Assembly (NCBI RefSeq): GCF_031569985.1
Contig: NZ_JAMQKA010000019.1
Location: 1-64,000, forward strand
DNA: 64,000 nucleotides
Reading direction: 5' to 3'
Origin: JAMQKA01 sp031569985
GTDB taxonomy: Bacteria; Bacteroidota; Rhodothermia; Balneolales; Balneolaceae
Numbering within the stretch: position 1 is the stretch's first letter; each line of letters begins with the position of its first letter. Of this stretch, positions 43,147 through 51,448 are shown one piece after another. Position numbers and translations under genes: made by a program. The notes under the pieces are model-generated. The model made no database searches. It worked only from the letters and a program-made list of their open reading frames with translations, and was not told the origin of the DNA.

Positions 43147-45081
43147 TCAGTCTTTCCAGTAGAATTTATTGTCCCGGGTCTCGACCTTGTCCTCCCGAAC
43201 AAGAAATGCCAGCATCTCCTTGAGCTCATGTTTATCGGATCCGGTTGCCTGGGCGATTTCATCAAATTCGCGCCCGTCATAGCCTTTCATGGTTTCACGA
43301 AGTAGATTCAGCTTTTCCCCGTCTATCCCTTTGGAGACTGCATCCTCCTTGTCAGCCAGGCAGCGGTCACAATGCCCGCAGGGCTGGAGATTTTCTTCCC
43401 CGAAATAACTCCTGAGGTAGACTTCCCGGCAGCCCGCAGTTTCGATGTATCCCAGCATATATTCCAGCTTTTTCAACAGGTTATTACGGTGGGCCTCGAG
43501 CTCCTTTTTCTGGAAGGGGAGTTTTGAAACACGCTCCTCCATTAAAATGACCAGCGGCATTTCCCCAATAGCTTCAAATTCTAACAACTGATCATGTTCT
43601 TGTAGCACCTGAAGGCCTTTTATAACTCCATTTCGCGATGTCTCCAACTTACGCTGCAGGTAACCAAGCTCCAGATACTTTATTTCTGAAAATGCTTCTG
43701 CCCCGAACTGGCGAAAAATGACATCCAAAAAAGCCGCTTTACGCTGGTTATCCCATTCCAGGATCAAACTTCGTATGTGGTCTTGGCTTGCCTGGAATTG
43801 TAATCCGATCTGTGGGGAAACATTTTCGATGAGCTGTATCACCCCCAGCTGATCCAGCACATTCAGCGACGACTCAACAATTCGTCTGGGCAGCCTGGCT
43901 CTTTTCTTCAGTGCCTGCAGGGATACCTGCTCCATCTGCTCCATTTCGGACCCCACTGCCAGGTTTAGCTCATCACACAACACATCATAGACCTGTTCAA
44001 GCTGTTCTTTTTCCGGGTAGGAATCTTTCAGTCGTTGTTCTGCCGTTCTTGCATCCGATTGGTTAAAAAGCAAGATGGGATAGCTCTCCTCCCCATCGCG
44101 GCCGGCACGCCCAGCCTCCTGGTAATAAGATTCCAGCGAATACGGCATCTCATAGTGAATCACATACCGGCAGTCGGCCTTGTCAATGCCCATCCCAAAC
44201 GCATTGGTTGCCACCACAAGGGGCAGCTTTCCCGCAATCCACTGCTCCTGTATCCGATTGCGTTCTTCATCCTCAAACCCCGCATGGTAAGCTGCTGTCT
44301 TTATCCCCAGTTTCATGTTCAGCAGATCAGCAAGTCGCTCGCAGTTTCGTCGGGTCCCGCCATAGATCAAGCCTGACCCTTTGCTCTCGGCCCTGCTCAC
44401 CGCCTTCAACAACTTTTTATCTTTCTTGATACTCTGGATAACCCACCATTTTAGGTTCGGCCGGTCAAAACCTTTGGAGATGATATTGGGCTCCGAAAAC
44501 TCCAGGTTTTTCACAATGTCATCCCGCACTTCTGGAGTCGCCGTGGCGGTCAGGGCCACCCAATGGACAGAGTTAGCAATCGGCTCGAGAGAAGGGCGAA
44601 TATCACGGTAGCTCGGCCGGAAATCATGTCCCCATTGCGATATGCAATGTGCCTCATCAATGGCCACAAGGCTGATATCCAGCTTCTCCATCTCGGCCTG
44701 GAACAGGTCCGTCTTCAGCCGTTCTGGGGAGCAATAAAACAGCTTGTACATGCCGTTGCGAGCGTTTACAAACCGCTGTTCCACCTCCCATGAAGAGATT
44801 GAACTATTGACAAAAGTAGCCGAAACGCCCATCTGGCGAAGCTGCTGTACCTGGTCCTGCATCAGGGCGACCAATGGTGAAATTACCAGTGTCACCCCCT
44901 CCATGACAGTAGCCGGCACCTGGTAGCAGAGTGATTTTCCGCCTCCTGTGGGAAAAAGGACCAACGTCTCTTTTTGCTCCAGCACGGATCGAATCGCCTC
45001 ATCCTGACCGGGACGGAAGGTTTCGTACCCCCAAAACTGCTTGAGGCTCTGTTCTGCTTTCTCAAATAGTGTATCGCTCAT
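43147..45081 (-). CDS. recQ: RecQ family ATP-dependent DNA helicase
   Basis: Starting at MSDTLFEKAEQSL, the 644-residue protein has Walker A FPTGGGKS (44-51), the DEAH box with the RecQ aromatic loop in IDEAHCISQWGHDFRPSY, helicase motif VI in YQEAGRAGRDG, a winged-helix region, and a four-Cys zinc site (GCREVYL, then CGHCDRCL) unusually close to the C-terminus. No HRDC domain is present. It unwinds DNA 3' to 5' in recombination repair. The frame is open 165 nt further upstream, but only through a tandem array of non-coding character. Confidence 0.92.
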   Translation of the reverse strand: MSDTLFEKAEQSLKQFWGYETFRPGQDEAIRSVLEQKETLVLFPTGGGKSLCYQVPATVMEGVTLVISPLVALMQDQVQQLRQMGVSATFVNSSISSWEVEQRFVNARNGMYKLFYCSPERLKTDLFQAEMEKLDISLVAIDEAHCISQWGHDFRPSYRDIRPSLEPIANSVHWVALTATATPEVRDDIVKNLEFSEPNIISKGFDRPNLKWWVIQSIKKDKKLLKAVSRAESKGSGLIYGGTRRNCERLADLLNMKLGIKTAAYHAGFEDEERNRIQEQWIAGKLPLVVATNAFGMGIDKADCRYVIHYEMPYSLESYYQEAGRAGRDGEESYPILLFNQSDARTAEQRLKDSYPEKEQLEQVYDVLCDELNLAVGSEMEQMEQVSLQALKKRARLPRRIVESSLNVLDQLGVIQLIENVSPQIGLQFQASQDHIRSLILEWDNQRKAAFLDVIFRQFGAEAFSEIKYLELGYLQRKLETSRNGVIKGLQVLQEHDQLLEFEAIGEMPLVILMEERVSKLPFQKKELEAHRNNLLKKLEYMLGYIETAGCREVYLRSYFGEENLQPCGHCDRCLADKEDAVSKGIDGEKLNLLRETMKGYDGREFDEIAQATGSDKHELKEMLAFLVREDKVETRDNKFYWKD

Positions 45082-45145
45082 AGGGAGATGAATATAAATA
45101 TTAAAACTTAAGTGTTGAAGCGTAAAGGTGAGCATAAGCGGAGGG

Positions 45146-45201
45146 GAATTAAGGATGAAGGATGAAGAATGAAGAATGAAGAATGAAGAATTAGGAATTA
45201 G
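45146..45201. repeat. 7-bp period tandem array
   Basis: Eight heptamers: GAATTAA, GGATGAA twice, GAATGAA three times, GAATTAG twice. Lies in the 5' flank of recQ. Confidence 0.85.
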
Positions 45202-45269
45202 GTTTTGGCCAAAAGAAGGATTGAAGTATCCCATTATGGAGGTCATAGGGAAGGAACCTTAACCTTGGA

Positions 45270-45309
45270 TCAACAATTCAACGTTTCAACACCTCAACAT
45301 CTAAACACC
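45270..45309. repeat. 8-bp period tandem array
   Basis: Five octamers: TCAACAAT, TCAACGTT, TCAACACC, TCAACATC, TAAACACC. Confidence 0.8.
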
Positions 45310-45353
45310 TAAGGGGCTAGATTTAAAACCATTCCCAAAAACTTACAAAGTTA

Positions 45354-45390
45354 GACTTTCGACCTTAGACCTTCCGACTTTGGACTTTTT
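45354..45390. repeat. 7/8-bp period tandem array
   Basis: Five units: GACTTTC, GACCTTA, GACCTTCC, GACTTTG, GACTTTTT. Confidence 0.75.
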
Positions 45391-45689
45391 GAGGATACCC
45401 CAAATAAATATTTGCATTATGATGCCCGTAAGCGTTATATTCCGATCCATGTTAAAATCAACGGGAAAATATTATCAAATGCTGAACAGCAGTCTCGCTG
45501 TAAACGCTATTCCTGTACCACGACGATGCCTTCCTCTTCTTCCGCCGCGGCCCCGCCGGGCCTCATAAAACTTCTCCACTTACCGGAGGCAGGTTTACCT
45601 TCCTGCTCCGAACAAACTTACCAAACCACAAACAACCAACAGGCAAAAATCTTTGACGATTTTACTGTCTTCATAAACCTAACATTAAC

Positions 45690-46358
45690 ATGGATATCAA
45701 AATCACTGTAGCCGACGATTCGCATCAGAAGTATGCCGAAGAGATCTGCCAGCTTATGGAGGAAGCTGCCCATAAACGGGGTACCGGCATTGCCAAACGG
45801 GAACCGGGCTACATCCGCGCCAAAATGCGTGACGGGAAAGCGATTATTGCGCTCGATGGCGATAAGTTCATCGGATTTAGCTATGTAGAATCCTGGAGTA
45901 ACAAAGAGTATGTAGCCAACTCCGGGCTGATTGTGCACCCCGACTACCGCGGGCAGGGTCTTGGGAAAAAAATCAAGCACAAAATCTTTGAACTCTCCCG
46001 CAAGAAGTACCCCAAATCCAAGATATTCGGTATTACAACGAGCCTGGCGGTCATGAAAATCAACTCCGACCTGGGTTATGAACCCGTCACCTTCTCAGAG
46101 CTGACGCGCGACGATACCTTCTGGGATGGATGCCAGAGCTGCCCCAACTATGATATCCTGAACAGCAACAACCGCAAGAACTGCCTCTGCACCGGCATGC
46201 TCTATGATCCCGAAGAGCAAAAAAAGAAGGAGAAAAAGCGCAAACAGCAGGAGAAGGAAAAAAGATGGGAACGCTTTAAACGCTTTCTCAAACTCAAGAA
46301 AAAACAATTTATCCGCAAAACTGAATCGATTCTAAAATTCAAAATAGGATGGCAATGA
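45690..46358 (+). CDS. GNAT N-acetyltransferase, candidate ArgA-type enzyme
   Basis: A 222-residue protein with a GNAT core (about 1-135; acetyl-CoA loop VHPDYRGQGLGKKIKHKIF). It is followed by a Cys-rich segment (DGCQSCPNYD, then NCLCTGMLYDP) and a very basic Lys/Arg tail (about 175-222). It is the first gene of the arginine operon and overlaps argG by 4 bp. From this position it is the likely N-acylglutamate synthase replacing ArgA/ArgJ, which are absent here. That role is inferred from context, not from the sequence itself. The Cys segment could bind zinc. Confidence 0.85.
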   Translation: MDIKITVADDSHQKYAEEICQLMEEAAHKRGTGIAKREPGYIRAKMRDGKAIIALDGDKFIGFSYVESWSNKEYVANSGLIVHPDYRGQGLGKKIKHKIFELSRKKYPKSKIFGITTSLAVMKINSDLGYEPVTFSELTRDDTFWDGCQSCPNYDILNSNNRKNCLCTGMLYDPEEQKKKEKKRKQQEKEKRWERFKRFLKLKKKQFIRKTESILKFKIGWQ

Positions 46359-47551
46359 GTAACAGCAAAAAAGTAGTACTGGCCTACAGCGGGGGACTCG
46401 ATACCTCCTACTGCGTGGCTTATCTAAAAAATGAGCTTAATTTAGAAGTCCACACCGTTCTTGTGGAAACGGGTGGCTTCACGCAGGAAGAACTTGACGA
46501 AGTTGAAGAAAAAGCGCTCTCGCTGGGTGCCTCTTCCCATAAAACCATTGACAAAGTTGACGATTTTTACCAACAGATTATCCGTTACCTGGTTTATGGG
46601 AATGTGCTGAAAAATCATACCTATCCCCTTTCGGTAAGTGCTGAGCGTGTCTCGCAGGCGATCGCCGTGGCCGAATACGCCCAGCAGCTCGATGCCGACT
46701 ACATTGCCCACGGAAGCACGGGCGCCGGCAACGACCAGATTCGGTTCGACCTCGTGTTCAATGTGATGGTCCCCGACCTGGAGATTTTGACCCCCATTCG
46801 AGATCAAAAACTCTCTCGCGAAGAAGAGGTGGAGTTTCTTAAAGGGTATGGCGTGGATTTGGACTGGGAAGAAGCACAGTATTCTGTCAACAAAGGTCTT
46901 TGGGGAACTACCGTTGGGGGAGCCGAAACGCTGACCTCTCACCTGCCGCTGCCCAACGACGCCTGGCCCAGTCAGCTTGAAAAGAACGGGTCCGAGATTG
47001 TGGAGCTGGAATTTGACAAAGGAGAGATCGTGGGTGTCGGCGGTCGATCCATGAGCTCAGTTGAAGCTATACGAACACTGGATGAGCTCGGTTCCTCCTA
47101 TGCCATCGGTCGCGATGTGCATGTGGGCGACACGATTATCGGCATTAAAGGACGCGTAGGCTTTGAAGCCGCTGCTCCCTTGATCATCATCAACGCTCAC
47201 CGTCAGCTGGAAAAGCACACACTCACCAAATGGCAGCTGTATTGGAAAGATCAGCTCGGCGAATGGTATGGGCAGATGCTGCACGAAGGGCAGTTCCTGG
47301 ATCCCGTGATGAGAAACATCGAGGCCTTTATGGAGGATACACAGGAAGCGGTCTCTGGCACAGTAAAAGTGAGCCTGCATCCCTATCGCTATGAAATACT
47401 GGGCATCAGCTCTGATAACGATCTGATGCAGTCCTCTTTTGGCGACTACGGCGAAATGAACAAAGCCTGGAGCGGCGATGATGTCAAAGGCTTTTCCAAA
47501 ATTCTATCGAACCAGATTAATCTTCACAGATCAGTACACAACGAATCATGA
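46355..47551 (+). CDS. argG: Argininosuccinate synthase
   Basis: The 398-residue enzyme has the N-type ATP pyrophosphatase loop VVLAYSGGLDTSYCV, IAHGSTGAGNDQIRFD, and YSVNKGLWGTTVGG. It ligates citrulline and aspartate. The start chosen at 46355 gives the coupled ATGA overlap with the GNAT stop; an ATG two codons upstream (46349) is the alternative. The stop overlaps argC by 4 bp. Confidence 0.96.
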   Translation: MSNSKKVVLAYSGGLDTSYCVAYLKNELNLEVHTVLVETGGFTQEELDEVEEKALSLGASSHKTIDKVDDFYQQIIRYLVYGNVLKNHTYPLSVSAERVSQAIAVAEYAQQLDADYIAHGSTGAGNDQIRFDLVFNVMVPDLEILTPIRDQKLSREEEVEFLKGYGVDLDWEEAQYSVNKGLWGTTVGGAETLTSHLPLPNDAWPSQLEKNGSEIVELEFDKGEIVGVGGRSMSSVEAIRTLDELGSSYAIGRDVHVGDTIIGIKGRVGFEAAAPLIIINAHRQLEKHTLTKWQLYWKDQLGEWYGQMLHEGQFLDPVMRNIEAFMEDTQEAVSGTVKVSLHPYRYEILGISSDNDLMQSSFGDYGEMNKAWSGDDVKGFSKILSNQINLHRSVHNES

Positions 47552-48528
47552 TTGACGCAGGAATTGTAGGCGGAGGTGGATATACGGCGGGTGAACTTAT
47601 TCGCCTGCTGCTTCACCACCCCGAAATAAATCTCGATTTTGTATACAGCCGAAGCCAGGGCGGAAAGCCAGTTTCCTCCATCCACCAGGATTTGGTGGGT
47701 GAAGCCGACTTTGCCTTTGCTGACGCTGTTAACACAGACGTGGATGTTATATTCCTCTGTATGGGGCACGGCAATTCAAGGCCCTTCCTGGAAGAGAATC
47801 CATTGCCGGAAGAGGTTAAAATTGTGGACCTGAGCCGCGACTTCCGCCTGAAGGAGGATGACACCCATGGGAATAATCGCCAGTTCATTTACGGGCTGCC
47901 GGAGTTAAACTATGATTCGATTTCTAAAACAGATCAGGTTGCCAATCCCGGTTGTTTTGCAACGGGTATCCAGCTGGCGCTACTTCCGATGGCCGATAAC
48001 AAGAAATTGCTGGAGGATGTGAATATCCACGCCATCACGGGTTCTACCGGGGCGGGACAAAAACCGCGTTCGACTACTCATTTCAGCTGGCGTGAAGGAA
48101 ACGTTTCGATCTACAAAGCCTTTACCCACCAACATCTCGATGAAATCAAGCAGAGTGTGGGACAGTTGCAAGGAGTTTATAACCAAGATATCAACTTCAT
48201 CCCGATGCGCGGCAATTTTACGCGTGGTATTTTCGTGTCGGCCTACACCAAGACTGATTTGACAGAGCATGAGGCCGTTGAGCTTTACAAAGAGTATTAC
48301 AGTGACGCCCAATTCACCCATGTGAGCCCTGAACCACTGCACCTCAAACAGGTCGTCAACACTAATAAGTGTATCCTACACGTAGAAAAGCACGGCGATA
48401 ACCTGCTGGTTACCAGTATTATCGACAATCTTTTAAAAGGAGCTTCGGGACAGGCCGTGCACAACATGAACCTGATGCTCGGACTTCCGGAAGACACCGG
48501 TTTGCAACTTAAATCGAGTTATTTCTAG
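47548..48528 (+). CDS. argC: N-acetyl-gamma-glutamyl-phosphate reductase
   Basis: A 326-residue AGPR with the nucleotide loop MIDAGIVGGGGYTAGELIRL, the catalytic Cys in VANPGCFATGIQLAL, and HQHLDEI and PMRGNFTRGIF near the active site. It reduces N-acylglutamyl phosphate to the semialdehyde. The next enzymatic step (ArgD) has no gene here. A 137-bp gap with a dispersed repeat follows before argF'. Confidence 0.95.
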   Translation: MIDAGIVGGGGYTAGELIRLLLHHPEINLDFVYSRSQGGKPVSSIHQDLVGEADFAFADAVNTDVDVIFLCMGHGNSRPFLEENPLPEEVKIVDLSRDFRLKEDDTHGNNRQFIYGLPELNYDSISKTDQVANPGCFATGIQLALLPMADNKKLLEDVNIHAITGSTGAGQKPRSTTHFSWREGNVSIYKAFTHQHLDEIKQSVGQLQGVYNQDINFIPMRGNFTRGIFVSAYTKTDLTEHEAVELYKEYYSDAQFTHVSPEPLHLKQVVNTNKCILHVEKHGDNLLVTSIIDNLLKGASGQAVHNMNLMLGLPEDTGLQLKSSYF

Positions 48529-48540
48529 TGTTGTTTCGAT

Positions 48541-48629
48541 AGAACACGGATAACACAGATCAGACAGATATACGCCGATAATATTTTGAAATCCGTGCTT
48601 ATCAGCTGAATCCGTTTTATCTGCGTTCT
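48541..48629. repeat. Dispersed GAACGCAGAT-type repeat, argC-argF' gap
   Basis: Starts AGAACACGGATAACACAGAT and ends TTATCTGCGTTCT. Inverted ends and internal CAGACAGATA units relate it to 26233-26318. Confidence 0.75.
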
Positions 48630-48665
48630 AAATTAAACGAGTAGTTTTGATAAAAATCATGAACG

Positions 48666-49601
48666 ATGAACAAATTCACCCGAGTTTCCGACGTCGAGGA
48701 CGTCAGCGCGTTAATTAAGGAGGCGATCCAGCTCAAAGCTGATCCTTTTCTATCGGATATTGGCAGCCGGAAGACGCTGGCGATGATCTTTCTTAATCCC
48801 AGCCTGCGCACCCGGATGAGTACACAAAAGGCGGCACAGAATTTGGGGATGAATACCATTGTCATGAATATGGGCAAAGACGGCTGGGCGCTCGAGTTCG
48901 AAGATGGCGCCGTTATGGACGGCAGCACGGTTGAACATATTAAAGACGCCGCCCAGGTCATCAGCCAGTATTGCGATGTGTTGGCGATCCGTTCGTTTGC
49001 CAAGTTTGAAGATCGCGATGAGGATTACAATGAACAGGTGCTAAGCCAGCTTATCGAGCATGCTTCGGTACCGGTGGTAAGCATGGAGTCGGCTACGCGC
49101 CATCCTTTGCAGTCGCTGGCCGATCTGGTGACGATAGCGGAAACCGGGATTCAAAAACCGAAAGTTGCCGTGACCTGGGCGCCTCATCCCAAGCCGCTGC
49201 CCCACGCTGTGGTGAATTCATTTTTGGAGTGGATTCAAACCACCGACGCCGATGTGACACTCACTCATCCCGAAGGATATGAGCTGGACGAAGAGTTCAG
49301 CGGTGGTGTGAAGGTGACTTATGACCAAGAAAAAGCATTTGAAGATGCGGATTTCGTCTATACCAAAAGCTGGGCCAGCTACACGCAGTATGGTAAGCGT
49401 CCACCAGTGGAAGACAATTGGACGGTTACAGTGGAAAAAATGAAACGCACAAACAACGGCCGGTTTATGCACTGCCTGCCGGTCCGCCGCAATGTGGTGG
49501 CAGAGGATGCCGTAATTGATAATTCAATCGTTTATGAACAAGCCCGGAACAGGGTATGCTCCTGTCAGGCTGTACTGAAAAATATTCTGGAGGCCAATTA
49601 A
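48666..49601 (+). CDS. argF: Acylornithine-type carbamoyltransferase (ArgF')
   Basis: The 311-residue protein has the carbamoyl-phosphate motif NPSLRTRMSTQKAAQNLGMN and the HCLPVRRN loop. It aligns with N-succinylornithine carbamoyltransferase of Bacteroides fragilis and N-acetylornithine carbamoyltransferase of Xanthomonas rather than with classical OTC (no HCLP-AFH form). At the residue that sets acyl specificity (Glu92 in Xanthomonas, Pro90 in Bacteroides) it has Val89, in DGSTVEHIKDA, so the acyl group cannot be assigned. The gene abuts argB with no spacer. Confidence 0.93.
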   Translation: MNKFTRVSDVEDVSALIKEAIQLKADPFLSDIGSRKTLAMIFLNPSLRTRMSTQKAAQNLGMNTIVMNMGKDGWALEFEDGAVMDGSTVEHIKDAAQVISQYCDVLAIRSFAKFEDRDEDYNEQVLSQLIEHASVPVVSMESATRHPLQSLADLVTIAETGIQKPKVAVTWAPHPKPLPHAVVNSFLEWIQTTDADVTLTHPEGYELDEEFSGGVKVTYDQEKAFEDADFVYTKSWASYTQYGKRPPVEDNWTVTVEKMKRTNNGRFMHCLPVRRNVVAEDAVIDNSIVYEQARNRVCSCQAVLKNILEAN

Positions 49602-50375
49602 ATGGAATCACTGCAAGTCATTAAAATCGGTGGAAAAGTCATCGCCGATGACGAGTTATTGGATGAGTTTCTAAACGATTTCAGTGAGCTGGAGGGGCAC
49701 AAAATTTTAGTTCACGGCGGTGGAAATATCGCAAGCCAATTCAGCGAACGGATGGGCGTTGATGTCAAAATGGTGCGCGGTCGCCGTGTGACGGACGAGG
49801 ATTCTCTTGAAGTGGCCGTTATGACCTATGCCGGCCTGATCAACAAAAAGCTGGTAGCCCAACTGCAGTCGCGAGGCTGTAATGCTTTGGGGCTTTCCGG
49901 TGCTGATCTGAACGCCATTAAAGCCTTTAAAAGACGAGATTCTGATATCGACTATGGCTTTGTTGGTGATGTCGATGACGACAGTGTCAACGTCGAGGGC
50001 CTGACGCAGCTGCTGAATATGAATATTTCGCCCGTTTTTTGTGCCCTGACGCACGACGGTAACGGGCAGCTGTTCAACACCAATGCTGATACGCTGGCAG
50101 CGGTGCTGGCTCACTCTCTTTCCGAAAATTTTGAGGTTACCCTGACCTTCTGTTTTGAAAAACAGGGCGTTCTCGAAGATGTAGAGGATGATAGTTCCGT
50201 CATCCCCGAAATCGACCGGGAACTATACGCAGAACTTAAACAAGACGGCACGATTCACGAGGGGATGCTCCCCAAAATGGAAAATGCCTTTACTGCCCTG
50301 AGCAAGGGCGTCCGGCAGGTTTCAATCACGCATCCTGCCAATCTACTAACCAAAACAGGAACAATACTAAAATGA
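49602..50375 (+). CDS. argB: Acetylglutamate kinase
   Basis: A 257-residue amino-acid-kinase-fold enzyme: VIKIGGKVI, LVHGGGNIASQF, RVTDEDSLEVAVM, LGLSGADLNAI, FNTNADTLAAVLA and the C-terminal EGMLPKMENAFTAL. It phosphorylates N-acylglutamate. It lacks the N-terminal helix of the arginine-inhibited hexameric type, so feedback inhibition by arginine at this enzyme is doubtful. The stop overlaps the next start by 4 bp. Confidence 0.95.
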   Translation: MESLQVIKIGGKVIADDELLDEFLNDFSELEGHKILVHGGGNIASQFSERMGVDVKMVRGRRVTDEDSLEVAVMTYAGLINKKLVAQLQSRGCNALGLSGADLNAIKAFKRRDSDIDYGFVGDVDDDSVNVEGLTQLLNMNISPVFCALTHDGNGQLFNTNADTLAAVLAHSLSENFEVTLTFCFEKQGVLEDVEDDSSVIPEIDRELYAELKQDGTIHEGMLPKMENAFTALSKGVRQVSITHPANLLTKTGTILK

Positions 50376-51448
50376 TGATTCAGACCTCTACTTCACTACA
50401 TACCGAAGCAATCGAACTGCTTAAGAAGCTGATTGCTACCCCGTCCCTCTCTCGAGAGGAAGACGATACCGCGGAGGTCATTATTGACTTTCTCGAATCG
50501 CACGGCGTGGTAACACAGCGCTTGCACAACAACATCTGGGCTACAAGCAAGCATTTTGAGCCGGGTAAGCCGACCCTGCTGCTCAATTCGCACCACGACA
50601 CGGTAAAGCCGAATGACGGGTACACACGAGACCCGCATAGCCCGGAAGTGGAAGATGGTAAGCTTTTCGGACTCGGTAGTAATGATGCCGGAGGTCCACT
50701 GGTCTCCCTGATGGCAACGTTTCTCCATTTTCACGATCGCGAAGACCTGGCCTGGAACTTAGTATTCTGCGCCTCGGCCGAAGAGGAGATATCCGGTGAC
50801 AACGGAATGCGCGCCGCTCGCAATGAACTGCCGGAGTTCGACTGCGCCATCGTCGGAGAACCTACGCAAATGAAGATGGCGATCGCTGAAAAAGGCCTGC
50901 TGATCCTGGATTGTACAGCCAAAGGCACGAGTGGTCATGCCGCTCACGATGGCGCCGACAACGCCATCTACAAAGCGATGAAGGATATTGAATGGTTTCG
51001 AACTTTTAAATTCAGCAAGGTTTCTGATTCACTGGGTCCGATAAAGATGACGGTAACAATCATCAACTCCGGGAGCCAACACAATGTGGTACCTGACAGC
51101 TGTACTTTTACGGTTGATGTGCGTACCACTGACGCCTATACGCTTGAAGAAGTAATTCAGGTGATTGACGATCACACCTTGTCGGAGATCAAGCCGCGTT
51201 CGGTGCAGCTCCGGCCTTCGTCCATTCCCACGGATCACCCGCTGGTAACAACGGGGACCTCGATGGGCATTGAGACGTATGGTTCACCCACGCTTTCGGA
51301 TCAGTCTTTGCTGCCTGTACCCTCTCTCAAGATGGGCCCCGGTGATTCCAACCGTTCTCACACGGCTGATGAGTTTATCAAGCTGTCTGAAATTGAGAAT
51401 GGAATCGACACCTACATTGAACTGCTAAGCAAAGTTCTGACCACATAA
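50372..51448 (+). CDS. argE: N-acetylornithine/acylcitrulline deacylase (M20 family)
   Basis: A 358-residue M20 metallopeptidase with metal ligands in LLNSHHDTVKPND, GLGSNDAGGPL, SAEEEISGDNG and the C-terminal GPGDSNRSHTADEF. In operons with an acylornithine carbamoyltransferase this enzyme removes the acyl group from N-acylcitrulline (or acylornithine) before ArgG. It is coupled to argB by overlap and to argH by TAATG. Either of two adjacent ATGs (50372 or 50375) can be the start. Confidence 0.92.
   Translation: MMIQTSTSLHTEAIELLKKLIATPSLSREEDDTAEVIIDFLESHGVVTQRLHNNIWATSKHFEPGKPTLLLNSHHDTVKPNDGYTRDPHSPEVEDGKLFGLGSNDAGGPLVSLMATFLHFHDREDLAWNLVFCASAEEEISGDNGMRAARNELPEFDCAIVGEPTQMKMAIAEKGLLILDCTAKGTSGHAAHDGADNAIYKAMKDIEWFRTFKFSKVSDSLGPIKMTVTIINSGSQHNVVPDSCTFTVDVRTTDAYTLEEVIQVIDDHTLSEIKPRSVQLRPSSIPTDHPLVTTGTSMGIETYGSPTLSDQSLLPVPSLKMGPGDSNRSHTADEFIKLSEIENGIDTYIELLSKVLTT

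Larger units (their letters stand above)
45082..45689. other. Intergenic stretch with three tandem arrays before the arginine operon
   Basis: Divergent spacer between recQ and the GNAT/arg operon. It holds a 7-bp array (45146-45201), an 8-bp array (45270-45309) and a 7/8-bp array (45354-45390). 45391-45689 is non-coding with a G+C-rich patch near 45540-45600. I could not recognise an ArgR box or a confident promoter. Confidence 0.6.

Noticed and set aside
45082..45246. N-terminal extension of RecQ by 55 residues
   Set aside because: The extra frame translates a 7-bp tandem array; family proteins begin near MSDTLFEKAEQSLKQFWGY.
45391..45689. ArgR operator before the arginine operon
   Set aside because: No pair of ARG-box-like palindromes (TGAATAATTATTCA type) was found by eye.
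45412..45711. 99-codon frame upstream of the GNAT gene
   Set aside because: Runs through non-coding spacer with Ser/Ala/Pro low-complexity stretch and overlaps the true GNAT start; no homology recognised.
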